A stretch of 64,000 nt of DNA from Deinandra increscens subsp. villosa (lineage: Eukaryota; Streptophyta; Magnoliopsida; Asterales; Asteraceae): positions 15,967,167 to 16,031,166 of the forward strand of contig JBCNJP010000003.1 of the NCBI GenBank assembly GCA_039602395.1, written 5' to 3'. Shown piece after piece: positions 44,623 through 56,374 of this stretch (positions are counted from its first letter, which is position 1; every line of letters starts with the position of its first letter). Under the pieces are notes generated by a model, which saw nothing but the letters and a program-made list of their open reading frames with translations, did no database searches and was not told the origin of the DNA. Position numbers and translations under genes: made by a program.

Positions 44623-46298
44623 GAGTAAATTACACGGAAGATTCTTTATGTATTACCTAAATTTCTAATTAGGTTCTTTAACAAAAATAAGTACACCAGA
44701 CATCCTTTATATTTTATACTTGTTTCGGAGAAAGTCCTTTATCACTAACGGTGTTAAATTGATCCGTTAAGTCAGGGGCAATTTTGTCATTTCATCATCT
44801 CTTTTAATTTAACCCTTAAAAGATAAAAAAAAAGCCCAATTAAAAACATCATACCGTTCTGTTCTTCTTCTTCTTCCTCGATTAATGTGCAATATAATTT
44901 GTTTCTGATGAATTCAAAAGGAAAATTAAAAAAAATTAAAGCAAAATGAAAATTAAATCAAATCGAGCTCATAACTGCATCGGTTAATTGTGATCTTTCT
45001 TTTGTTAATGTGCCTTCATATGATATGAAAACAAAAAATGATGCAAGGAATAACAAACCCAGTACTCGTAGTCCTACTACACTCCTACTGAGTTGCCACG
45101 ACGAGTGCGTGTCGCAGTTTCTGACGAGGCGGATCCGGTAACCGGCGGCAATGACTCCGACTTCCACCATCTCGTCAATGGTGTAACTCCTATCTCACAT
45201 TCAATTCCGAATACCGATTCCTCTTTGATCAATCCTTTCTCATCACTGACTTCACCTCCTCATGACAGGATCATCAACCAAGGCCCCCGCTTCTACGGCT
45301 TTCGCTTGACACGGTATCTTCGATCACAATGTACATTAGCACCTCGTGAAATGCATTTCATTAATTCATTATATTTGATTAAATTTGGAGTATCTCATGG
45401 TACCTGATTTCACAAGCTAGAAAGCGTTTTTATAGCTTCTAAAAGTCTTCTGGATGTTTAAATTAGGGTTGAATTAGAAAAAAAAGATGCACGAGGAATA
45501 ACAGAAAATGTTTTGAGGCTAACACTCAACCTCCACCAGAGAACCCAATCGGCTGTGTTGTTGCGGAAGCCACCGAGCTAACTCCAGACTCTTCAGCACC
45601 ATCTGATATTAACCCCAGTGCTGAAACCGATTAACCGCTAATCGCTGAAAGAGGAAATCGATGAAGAAGATCGACTGAAGGAGAAAGAACGATATGATGT
45701 TTGATCCCTAATCGCTAATTAGAGGAAGAAGAACAGAACTTCTAATGCTGAAGCCGCCGACAAAAGGCAATTCTTATTTCACATATCCTTTCAATCCGTA
45801 GTCAACAATGAAGATTATGATTAGCAATTCTTATTCACATTTCCTTTCAATCCGAGAAAAGACAATTCTTATTTCTAGTTGTAGTCAACAATGACGATTA
45901 GTATATGAAACTGTTCTAACAGCAGGAGCTATGAACTATGAGCATCTATTTAATTTAATTTCCATTTTTTTCTCTTCCAGTTATATTAGTTTTCCTTTTG
46001 AATTCATCAGAAAGAAATTATATTGCACGTTAATCAGAGGAAGGAGAAGAACAGAACGATATGATGTTTTTAGTGGGGACTTTTTATTTTTTTAAGGGTT
46101 AAATTAAAAGAGATGATGAAATGACAAAATTGCCCTTGACTTAACGAAACAATTTAACACCGTTAGTGATAAAGGACCTTCTCCGAAACAATTATAAAAC
46201 ATAAAGGATGTCTGATGTACTTACTTTTATTAAAGGACATAATCCGAAATTTAGATAATACATAAAGGACCTTATGTGTAATTTACTCTACTCTACTC
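44623..46298. mobile_element. Non-autonomous MULE with 9-bp TSD upstream of the WRKY gene
   Basis: Inverted repeats of about 340 bp (44623-44980 against 45965-46298) start GAGTAAATTACAC; the right end carries two extra GAGTA units. TAGATTATA flanks both ends (44614-44622, 46299-46307), a perfect 9-bp duplication. The core has a 104-codon frame (45093-45407) with no transposase motif. The element sits in the left LTR of the older retrotransposon. Its right half is repeated twice more in the downstream array. Confidence 0.9.
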
Positions 46299-49200
46299 TA
46301 GATTATAATTCTCAAAAGTCATATGACCGTAAAAACCTAATCGGGCTTTGTGGCCGTTCAACCTTAATAATAACTAATAATAATACTTAAAATATATTTT
46401 AATACTCTCATGTAGTTAGAGCGGGAAGATATCAGACGTTTAGACTGGAAAACAATAAAAGTATAAAGATAATAATAAAAACTACAAAAACTAGCTTTCA
46501 ATGTTAGTTCTCGACTCGGAATTAGAAACTTCTTTCAACCATTGCAAGTCCGTAAGGTGCTTGTTTTTTTTCTTCTGTCAAATTGATTACTACAGTGTCA
46601 GTAATCTCGTAATTCTATAAGAGTCTTTAATGCGACGACTAGGTAGTGGTGTGGCAGAAAGAAAAGAAAGACGGCTGGAAAAAGAAACAACTCTAAAACC
46701 AGTGACTGTGGTCGTGCGCAGTGTGTCGAGGTTGACATGCAACGGTCTCTTAGATTCGTGGATTTAAAAAAATAGAGATGACGAAGGCCGATGACTGTGG
46801 TGTCTTCGAAAGAGAGGAAAGAAAAAAAAAGTACAGAAGAAAAGAAAGAGATTTAATTAAACCATAGTTGGATCGATTAAAGATCGGTTAAAGCGGATCG
46901 TGTAGCCGAGAAGCGATAGATGACGGTTAAGATGCATGGGATACCAAATCTAGCCGTATCATAGACATCAAAAGGTCAATAAACAAGAAAAACATCCGGA
47001 CAGAGAATCGGGGTCTCTTAGATCCATGGATTAAAATAAATATATATAGAGATGACGAACGCCAGTGACTGTGGTGTCTTCGAAAGAGAAAAAAGAGAAA
47101 AAAAAAATAGAAAAGAAAATAAAAAAGATTCAATTGAAACGTAGTTGGATCGATTAAAGATCGGTGAAAGCGGATCGTAATCCAAAGAGAGAAGCCAAGA
47201 AATGATCTAACCGTATCATAGACATCAAAAGGTCAATAGACCCGAAAAGCATCCGGACAAAAATCGGACGTTCCGTTTAAATGTAACAGCAATGACGAAT
47301 TACAAAAAAAATAGTATAATTATATATATTACGGCTAAATAAAAAGAACTCATGTTCAAATGGAAGCATTGGTAGGATTGTTACGAAAAACAAATATGAA
47401 TTCTCACTCTCTCTTAAAACACAATCCACCGCTTCCGATTTGCAATGAAAAAAACAACAATGGATTATGACTCTTTAACCTAGAGTAATACGATCCAACG
47501 AAATAAAAATTAGAGACGTGATTTGGAGTTGCTAATTGGAAAAAAAATCTCACATGTGTAGATAAAGTACAAAATCTTAAACTGAAGCTTTATTCAAATG
47601 GAAAATCGAAATATAGAAAAAAGTAAATAGAAAAGCGAAGTTGGGATAGGACGGCTCACAGCAGTGATGGTAGCACACCGCCCCGTCTAAGGTTTCAACT
47701 CGGTGGTGACGACTAGGCTTAGGATCATTTAGGCAGTGATACCATGTAAATACATGAATAACTAAATCATATCTCATGGTACCTGATTTCACAAGCTAGA
47801 AAGCGTTTTTATAGCTTCTAAAAGTCTTCTGGATGTTTAAATTAGGGTTGAATTAGAAAAAAAAGATGCACGAGGAATAACAGAAAATGTTCTGAGGCTA
47901 ACACTCAACCTCCACCAGAGAACCCAATCGGTTGTGTTGTTGCGGAAGCCACCGAGCTAACTCCAGACTCTTCAGCACCATCTGATATTAACCCCAGTGC
48001 TGAAACCGATTAACCGCTAATCGCTGAAAGAGGAAATCGATGAAGAAGATCGACTGAAGGAGAAAGAACGATATGATGTTTGATCCCTAATCGCTAATTA
48101 GAGGAAGAAGAACAGAACTTCTAATGCTGAAGCCGCCGACAAAAGGCAATTCTTATTTCACATATCCTTTCAATCCGTAGTCAACAATGAAGATTATGAT
48201 TAGCAATTCTTATTCACATTTCCTTTCAATCCGAGAAAAGACAATTCTTATTTCTAGTTGTAGTCAACAATGACGATTAGTATATGAAACTGTTCTAACA
48301 GCAGGAGCTATGAACTATGAGCATCTATTTAATTTAATTTCCATTTTTTTCTCTTCCAGTTTTATTAGTTTTCCTTTTGAATTCATCAGAAAGAAATTAT
48401 ATTGCACGTTAATCAGAGGAAGGAGAAGAACAGAACGATATGATGTTTTTAGTGGGGACTTTTTATTTTTTTAAGGGTTAAATTAAAAGAGATGATGAAA
48501 TGACAAAATTGCCCTTGACTTAACGAAACAATTTAACACCGTTAGTGATAAAGGACCTTCTCCGAAACAATTATAAAACATAAAGGATGTCTGATGTACT
48601 TACTTTTATTAAAGGACATAATCCGAAATTTAGATAATACATAAAGGACCTTATGTGTAATTTACTCTACTCTACTCTAGATTATAATTCTCAAAAGTCA
48701 TATGACCGTAAAAACCTAATCGGGCTTTGTGGCCGTTCAACCTTAATAATAACTAATAATAATACTTAAAATATATTTTAATACTCTCATGTAGTTAGAG
48801 CGGGAAGATATCAGACGTTTAGACTGGAAAACAATAAAAGTATAAAGATAATAATAAAAACTACAAAAACTAGCTTTCAATGTTAGTTCTCGACTCGGAA
48901 TTAGAAACTTCTTTCAACCATGGCAAGTCCGTAAGGTGCTTGTTTTTTTTCTTCTGTCAAATTGATTACTACAGTGTCAGTAATCTCGTAATTCTATAAG
49001 AGTCTTTAATGCGACGACTAGGTAGTGGTGTGGCAGAAAGAAAAGAAAGACGGCTGGAAAAAGAAACAACTCTAAAACCAGTGACTGTGGTCGTGCGCAG
49101 TGTGTCGAGGTTGACATGCAACGGTCTCTTAGATTCGTGGATTTAAAAAAATAGAGATGACGAAGGCCGATGACTGTGGTGTCTTCGAAAGAGAGGAAAG

Positions 49201-52200
49201 AAAAAAAAAGTACAGAAGAAAAGAAAGAGATTTAATTAAACCATAGTTGGATCGATTAAAGATCGGTTAAAGCGGATCGTGTAGCCGAGAAGCGATAGAT
49301 GACGGTTAAGATGCATGGGATACCAAATCTAGCCGTATCATAGACATCAAAAGGTCAATAAACAAGAAAAACATCCGGACAGAGAATCGGGGTCTCTTAG
49401 ATCCATGGATTAAAATAAATATATATAGAGATGACGAACGCCAGTGACTGTGGTGTCTTCGAAAGAGAAAAAAGAGAAAAAAAAATAGAAAAGAAAATAA
49501 AAAAGATTCAATTGAAACGTAGTTGGATCGATTAAAGATCGGTGAAAGCGGATCGTAATCCAAAGAGAGAAGCCAAGAAATGATCTAACCGTATCATAGA
49601 CATCAAAAGGTCAATAGACCCGAAAAGCATCCGGACAAAAATCGGACGTTCCGTTTAAATGTAACAGCAATGACGAATTACAAAAAAAATAGTATAATTA
49701 TATATATTACGGCTAAATAAAAAGAACTCATGTTCAAATGGAAGCATTGGTAGGATTGTTACGAAAAACAAATATGAATTCTCACTCTCTCTTAAAACAC
49801 AATCCACCGCTTCCGATTTGCAATGAAAAAAACAACAATGGATTATGACTCTTTAACCTAGAGTAATACGATCCAACGAAATAAAAATTAGAGACGTGAT
49901 TTGGAGTTGCTAATTGGAAAAAAAATCTCACATGTGTAGATAAAGTACAAAATCTTAAACTGAAGCTTTATTCAAATGGAAAATCGAAATATAGAAAAAA
50001 GTAAATAGAAAAGCGAAGTTGGGATAGGACGGCTCACAGCAGTGATGGTAGCACACCGCCCCGTCTAAGGTTTCAACTCGGTGGTGACGACTAGGCTTAG
50101 GATCATTTAGGCAGTGATACCATGTAAATACATGAATAACTAAATCATATCTCATGGTACCTGATTTCACAAGCTAGAAAGCGTTTTTATAGCTTCTAAA
50201 AGTCTTCTGGATGTTTAAATTAGGGTTGAATTAGAAAAAAAAGATGCACGAGGAATAACAGAAAATGTTCTGAGGCTAACACTCAACCTCCACCAGAGAA
50301 CCCAATCGGTTGTGTTGTTGCGGAAGCCACCGAGCTAACTCCAGACTCTTCAGCACCATCTGATATTAACCCCAGTGCTGAAACCGATTAACCGCTAATC
50401 GCTGAAAGAGGAAATCGATGAAGAAGATCGACTGAAGGAGAAAGAACGATATGATGTTTGATCCCTAATCGCTAATTAGAGGAAGAAGAACAGAACTTCT
50501 AATGCTGAAGCCGCCGACAAAAGGCAATTCTTATTTCACATATCCTTTCAATCCGTAGTCAACAATGAAGATTATGATTAGCAATTCTTATTCACATTTC
50601 CTTTCAATCCGAGAAAAGACAATTCTTATTTCTAGTTGTAGTCAACAATGACGATTAGTATATGAAACTGTTCTAACAGCAGGAGCTATGAACTATGAGC
50701 ATCTATTTAATTTAATTTCCATTTTTTTCTCTTCCAGTTTTATTAGTTTTCCTTTTGAATTCATCAGAAAGAAATTATATTGCACGTTAATCAGAGGAAG
50801 GAGAAGAACAGAACGATATGATGTTTTTAGTGGGGACTTTTTATTTTTTTAAGGGTTAAATTAAAAGAGATGATGAAATGACAAAATTGCCCTTGACTTA
50901 ACGAAACAATTTAACACCGTTAGTGATAAAGGACCTTCTCCGAAACAATTATAAAACATAAAGGATGTCTGATGTACTTACTTTTATTAAAGGACATAAT
51001 CCGAAATTTAGATAATACATAAAGGACCTTATGTGTAATTTACTCTACTCTACTCTAGATTATAATTCTCAAAAGTCATATGACCGTAAAAACCTAATCG
51101 GGCTTTGTGGCCGTTCAACCTTAATAATAACTAATAATAATACTTAAAATATATTTTAATACTCTCATGTAGTTAGAGCGGGAAGATATCAGACGTTTAG
51201 ACTGGAAAACAATAAAAGTATAAAGATAATAATAAAAACTACAAAAACTAGCTTTCAATGTTAGTTCTCGACTCGGAATTAGAAACTTCTTTCAACCATG
51301 GCAAGTCCGTAAGGTGCTTGTTTTTTTTCTTCTGTCAAATTGATTACTACAGTGTCAGTAATCTCGTAATTCTATAAGAGTCTTTAATGCGACGACTAGG
51401 TAGTGGTGTGGCAGAAAGAAAAGAAAGACGGCTGGAAAAAGAAACAACTCTAAAACCAGTGACTGTGGTCGTGCGCAGTGTGTCGAGGTTGACATGCAAC
51501 GGTCTCTTAGATTCGTGGATTTAAAAAAATAGAGATGACGAAGGCCGATGACTGTGGTGTCTTCGAAAGAGAGGAAAGAAAAAAAAAAGTACAGAAGAAA
51601 AGAAAGAGATTTAATTAAACCATAGTTGGATCGATTAAAGATCGGTTAAAGCGGATCGTGTAGCCGAGAAGCGATAGATGACGGTTAAGATGCATGGGAT
51701 ACCAAATCTAGCCGTATCATAGACATCAAAAGGTCAATAAACAAGAAAAACATCCGGACAGAGAATCGGGGTCTCTTAGATCCATGGATTAAAATAAATA
51801 TATATAGAGATGACGAACGCCAGTGACTGTGGTGTCTTCGAAAGAGAAAAAAGAGAAAAAAAAATAGAAAAGAAAATAAAAAAGATTCAATTGAAACGTA
51901 GTTGGATCGATTAAAGATCGGTGAAAGCGGATCGTAATCCAAAGAGAGAAGCCAAGAAATGATCTAACCGTATCATAGACATCAAAAGGTCAATAGACCC
52001 GAAAAGCATCCGGACAAAAATCGGACGTTCCGTTTAAATGTAACAGCAATGACGAATTACAAAAAAAATAGTATAATTATATATATTACGGCTAAATAAA
52101 AAGAACTCATGTTCAAATGGAAGCATTGGTAGGATTGTTACGAAAAACAAATATGAATTCTCACTCTCTCTTAAAACACAATCCACCGCTTCCGATTTGC

Positions 52201-52529
52201 AATGAAAAAAACAACAATGGATTATGACTCTTTAACCTAGAGTAATACGATCCAACGAAATAAAAATTAGAGACGTGATTTGGAGTTGCTAATTGGAAAA
52301 AAAATCTCACATGTGTAGATAAAGTACAAAATCTTAAACTGAAGCTTTATTCAAATGGAAAATCGAAATATAGAAAAAAGTAAATAGAAAAGCGAAGTTG
52401 GGATAGGACGGCTCACAGCAGTGATGGTAGCACACCGCCCCGTCTAAGGTTTCAACTCGGTGGTGACGACTAGGCTTAGGATCATTTAAGCAGTGATACC
52501 ATGTAAATACATGAATAACTAAATCATAT
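45391..52529. repeat. Three near-identical tandem copies of a 2.38-kb unit
   Basis: Copies start with TATCTCATGG at 45391, 47770 and 50148 (spacings 2379 and 2378); the third ends at about 52529 inside the right LTR. Each unit holds the right half of the MULE, the left LTR remainder, the internal region and the first ~25 bases of the right LTR. The join TAAATCA-TAT-CTCATGG has a 3-base overlap (TAT), suggesting microhomology. Copies 2 and 3 share changes against copy 1 (GTTCTGAGG, AATCGGTTG, CAGTTTTATT, ACCATGGC), so they are the most recent duplicates. Repeated short frames inside, for example at 47577, 49955, 49306 and 51685, have no recognised function. Confidence 0.95.
46744..47262. repeat. 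Internal ~270-bp duplication within each 2.38-kb unit
   Basis: GGTCTCTTAGATTCGTGGAT (46729 region) and GGTCTCTTAGATCCATGGAT (47011 region) begin two diverged copies. They share GACTGTGGTGTCTTCGAAAG, TAGTTGGATCGATTAAAGAT, CGTATCATAGACATCAAAAG and CATCCGGACA. The same pair recurs in array copies 2 and 3. Confidence 0.85.
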
Positions 52530-52641
52530 TATTAATAGTCGGATTACAATTTATAGAGAACATATAAAACCCTAAAATTTAATCGGGCTTGTGAGCTCAA
52601 CCCTAATAATAACTAATGATAATACGTAATAACATATTCCA

Positions 52642-52769
52642 ATAAAAAAACAAATTTAGGTAAAAATGGGTTTCAGTTATATCAAGTTCGGGCTAAGACG
52701 GGTCGTTTTAAAAAGGTATCGATTGGTTCTATTTAAAACTCAAAATGGGTTTGAGTACTTGAAATGTCT
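52642..52769. other. Short flank between LTR and SINE
   Basis: No feature recognised; contains GGGTTTGAG-type phrases only. Confidence 0.4.
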
Positions 52770-53029
52770 ATTGTGGTGTAGTGGTAGGAAGCCTGTGTTC
52801 TCTACTTGAGACACAGGTTCGATTCTTACGGGCAGCACTTTGGAAGGGGCATTGGCGATGAGGGGAGACTTGGGGCTGAAAGGTCACAAGTTCGATCCCT
52901 GAGCTCCCAGGTTTTACCACCCGGCCGCTCGCGGAGGTGGATTTTCCCTGGAATGAGCTCAACTGGTGTAAATAGTCCTCGGGTTTTCCGGGGCATTCGT
53001 TGGCCGTTCAAAAAAAAAAAAAAAAAAAA
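52770..53029 (+). mobile_element. tRNA-derived SINE
   Basis: The head carries an A box (TGGTGTAGTGG, about 52773-52783) and a B box (GGTTCGATTC, about 52818-52827), the internal promoter of RNA polymerase III. It is followed by a body with a second B-like segment (AGTTCGATCCC) and ends in a run of about 20 A (53010-53029). Length of about 260 bp is typical of plant SINEs. No clear target duplication was found. Frames overlapping it are shadows. Confidence 0.75.
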
Positions 53030-53499
53030 TTTCAAAGTGCGTATATATGGTATATCTGCTCTCAATGTTTTCACGGAACCGTTTACTCCGGTGGTCCGGT
53101 AAAGCCTATTTGAGATGTTCTTCATTTAACCAGCCGGTTCGGTTGGCATTCCGTGGCCACACCAGGTGGCCAACAAGTATCGGTTTTCCTTGTAAAAAGC
53201 TCTGTAAAACAACTATTCGAGGCAACCTTTGATGTAACGAAAAAAGACAGATCCATGTTGAAAAAGTAAAGACCCAACAAGGTTATAACCCGAAATACAT
53301 TTTTGAGAAGAAAGTGAAACGCAGCAGCTAGTTGTTTAGAGTATTTTGAACTCAGGTGACAATTTTAATCAAAGTATAGTCAGATTGAAATGGTCAACGA
53401 TAAAAACCACAATGTCCCACATCTTAGAATTTAGACTAAAGAGACCATTCTAATTAACCAGACTAGAACTTAACTCTTTTTATAATTGTTTTCACCTTT
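53030..53499. other. Spacer, no gene seen
   Basis: GC-richer stretch (53080-53180) with a 61-codon frame but no motif; AT-rich beyond 53330. Confidence 0.3.
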
Positions 53500-55150
53500 T
53501 TGTATGAAACCTCATTTTTAGAATTCACCAAACGTTTTTAAAAAGGTTGAGTCGCCAAAAAGTTTCAAATGTAAACATCCGATAAATGAAACTTTTTCTG
53601 ATGATGGTTCGATAAATCCATTTCATCGTCGATTATGCATGTTGTCAACGTGGACATAAATCTTCAGAATTTCCTACGACTGCTAACAAAGAACCATCTA
53701 TTAGTAGAAATGCCAAATATGTTGATAATCATGGCAGGATTTCTAATGAACCATAATTCACACCTGGTGATTTTTCTCACAAACGAAACTTTGATAAACC
53801 AAATTTTGTTGATAAATTTATGAGTTCATTAAAAAATTTCAAACCAACTATGATTTGGAAACCTAAAGTGGTTTCTAAAGCCAACAATGACCATGTTGAA
53901 GACACCGACTTGAGGCTTTTGACTCGGATCGAACCCAAAAGAAACTAATGTTTATTCGATGTTCGTAGGTACTTCAAGAAGACCTATTGGTGATTATTCA
54001 ATTGCTAATAGTGGAGTGTCTGTGCTTAAATTAATGCTTCAAGGACTTTGTGGTTCTAAATCATTTTTGACAAAAAATATGTTTTTCTCAAATTTACAAC
54101 TGAAAAGGTACACATGTCGATTGTTCAATTTTCTTTTCTTTACATTTCGGTTATAGTTTTAGGAGAAAAAAATTGAAAAAGTAAAAAGAAATATAGTTTC
54201 TTTGCTTTTGCAAAATGAAAAATCCTATAATAGAGTTTTTTCATTTTAGAGGGAGAAATAGCAACACAAAATAAATAAAAAAAAATGGAAAAAAGCAAAA
54301 ATAAAAAAAAAATGAGAAAATAAGAAATTGATGTGACAAAATTAGGAAATGATAGTACATTGGTTAACGTTTCTGACTCATGGATAAAGTACATGAAAAA
54401 ACCACAGGAGCATTGTTTGATATGCTAGATAGGTTTGGGAAATCAGAAAGTATACAAATACGATATAAACTAAATGCTATATTTGACCTAGTGGACAATA
54501 TCTTTAAGCGTATTTCATGATTATATAAAAAGATATGTGAAAAGGAAAATGAGGAGTCACTGTCTATACATTGTTCATTTTGCAAAGATTTAAACTTGTT
54601 TAATTGTCTTTATTTTCTCGAATGATCGGACTATCTCTGCGTACACGTGAGTATCGACCTGATAGTTGTTCATTTGAGGTTCTGCTTTATTTTTTTGGTG
54701 TTTCGTTCAATCATCAGACTTTCTCTACTTATCCACAAGACCAGAGTCAAGACATTTATAGATGATTCAGGAAAGACCAGAGTCATTAAAGAGGAGCAAG
54801 TTGATGAGATTCCTCCTCTCACTAGTTAATTTCTAGATGTCCAAGTTCATGCTAATAGAGAGAAAGAACCGAAAAGAGTCTCTCGTGCTACCCAATGAAG
54901 ATTATCAAAGAAAATATCGTCATCAATGCCTATGCTATCTAGTCAAGAACAAGTATTTCAAAATATGAAGACATTTAATACCACAAGCCTAGGGGAAGAT
55001 TGCAGTGTGTTAATTTGATGATTGTGTATTAAATGGTGTTGGGCTTGGTTAATTAGTTTTAGTGGACTAATTAAATAGTTTAGTGGGCTAGTTAGTAGGT
55101 ATTTTGTAATGTACTATGGGCTTGGGAAGGCCTAAAACGAATTAGAGTGA
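53500..55150 (+). pseudogene. Decayed copy related to the 29157-35628 gag-only retrotransposon
   Basis: Near 53636 a broken zinc knuckle (ACCQRGHKSSEF) is followed at 53820-53945 by a gag-tail-like stretch (MIWKPKVV). Further on, 54770-55010 parallels 34920-35163: GATTCAGgAAAGaC, ATTCCTCCTCTCACTA, GAAGATT, ACATTTAAT--CACAAGCC. It ends in the purine tract AGGGGAAGATTG and an LTR-like start TGTGTTAATTTG..GTGTATTAAAT (55008 onward) that is soon lost. Stops and frameshifts throughout. It shows the family has been present for a long time. Confidence 0.65.
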
Positions 55151-56374
55151 TAGCGTGATGGATAGATAATCGAACTTGATCTATGTCAAGAACGATGAAC
55201 CCTAACGTTAATTACCAACGTTAGTAAACCTAGGCCAAATACCGGCACTAGAAAGCTTGGAAAATTCCTCCAAACGAAAATTCTTATTTCAATCAATAAC
55301 CAAGTTCTAAAGGAAACACATAAAGTCTTTAAATAGGAATAGAACACTTGTAGAACAAGAAACAAAACATAATTAAAAATAACCCTAATGGGCCGATTGG
55401 GTGGAGGCATCCCAAAACTGGTATGGGCCCGAGTCTAGGTCATCCTTGAGCAGCCTGCCATCATTCTCCCCCTCTTCGAAAAACTCGTCCTCGAGTTTCA
55501 TTGCTGGATCAGGACCCCCGGGATCAAACGGAACATTACGGGTTGTCTCGGACAGCTTTAAGCACATACCACTCGGACCGGCGGGTCCCGGGTCTATCGG
55601 GTCACCGGGTCCTACCATCTCCTTTTCCATCTCCCCATCTTTGAAAAAGACTCGTCCTCGAGTCTTGAGAATATCGTAGATCTAAAAGCTAATATTGAAG
55701 TAAACACCACTTCGAACCAATGCATCACTACCACAAATAAATAGATTCTCATACCAAGATAGAGCAACTACCAATTGGCATTCGAGTTTCACGCCGATTC
55801 TTGCGGAATTTGGAAATATATAACTAGGAGAGCCACGTGATCTCCAATTTTGTTGAGAAATTAACTCTTTAAAAATAATCGATTCCTTTAGTTCCAAATT
55901 ATAAAACCTCAATCTCACGCTTTAGGGATAACCAAAATTCTCGAACCAAAACTCATATCTTGTGCCGATATTTATTGAAATTAATGCGACTTTTCTTCCC
56001 AAATAGAACTCCAATATGATTATGTAAAATAGTTCGGAACCACCCAACACAATTACCCTTGCACAATTATTTTGCACATCACTATTAACTCTAAAAAAAT
56101 CTTTTATAGTTTGCAAAAATTGAGCAGATGCATCGCCTTCCAAATGTTGAATACTTGCGTTTGCTTCAATTTTAACAAATGTATTTTGAAGCATGTCTTG
56201 AGAAACAACCTTTTCTTCTACTTGAGCGGTTGATGTGACGAGAACGTTGGGCGTAGAAACAAATTCCGGGGGCGGGGAAACTGAGGTCGAACGCGTAATC
56301 CAACCCAAAAGGTGTTGGATCAACAAACACTCTTCCATGTCAGGCGCCATCCCGTCTTCATCGTACCCGGGTGT
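55151..56374 (-). pseudogene. Retroelement debris on the minus strand, target of the last LTR insertion
   Basis: Minus-strand frames at 55385-55630 (LEDEFFEEGENDG), 55682-55918 and 55922-56374 have balanced codon use and look like decayed retroelement reading. The phrase CTCGAGGACGAG occurs twice (near 55490 and 55655), the style of the pol end of Ty3/gypsy elements before a purine tract. No RT, RNase H or integrase motif is readable. The frame at 55922 runs into the LTR that starts at 56375, showing that the young element interrupted it. Confidence 0.4.

Larger units (their letters stand above)
44575..52641 (-). mobile_element. Old LTR retrotransposon (short LTRs) enclosing a MULE and a tandem array
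   Basis: The right LTR (52502-52641, TGTAAATACATG to TATTCCA) aligns with the left LTR (44575-44622 joined to 46299-46410 once the MULE and one TSD copy are removed). Both share AATCGGGCTT, TTCAACC-TAATAATAACTAA and the TGTAA start. A PBS-like TGGTATCACTGC on the minus strand abuts the right LTR (intact in array copies 1 and 2, altered in copy 3). LTRs of about 140-160 bp are TRIM-like. No pol or gag is recognised in the unique internal part; the target duplication is not clear. Confidence 0.6.

Noticed and set aside
47577..52000. Repeated 71- and 85-codon minus-strand ORFs as a gene family
   Set aside because: Copies are created by the 2.38-kb tandem array; no motif, and the first array copy has a shortened version of the 85-codon frame.
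52770..52840. Functional tRNA gene
   Set aside because: A and B boxes are present, but the head does not close into a cloverleaf acceptor stem and is followed by a SINE body and A tail.
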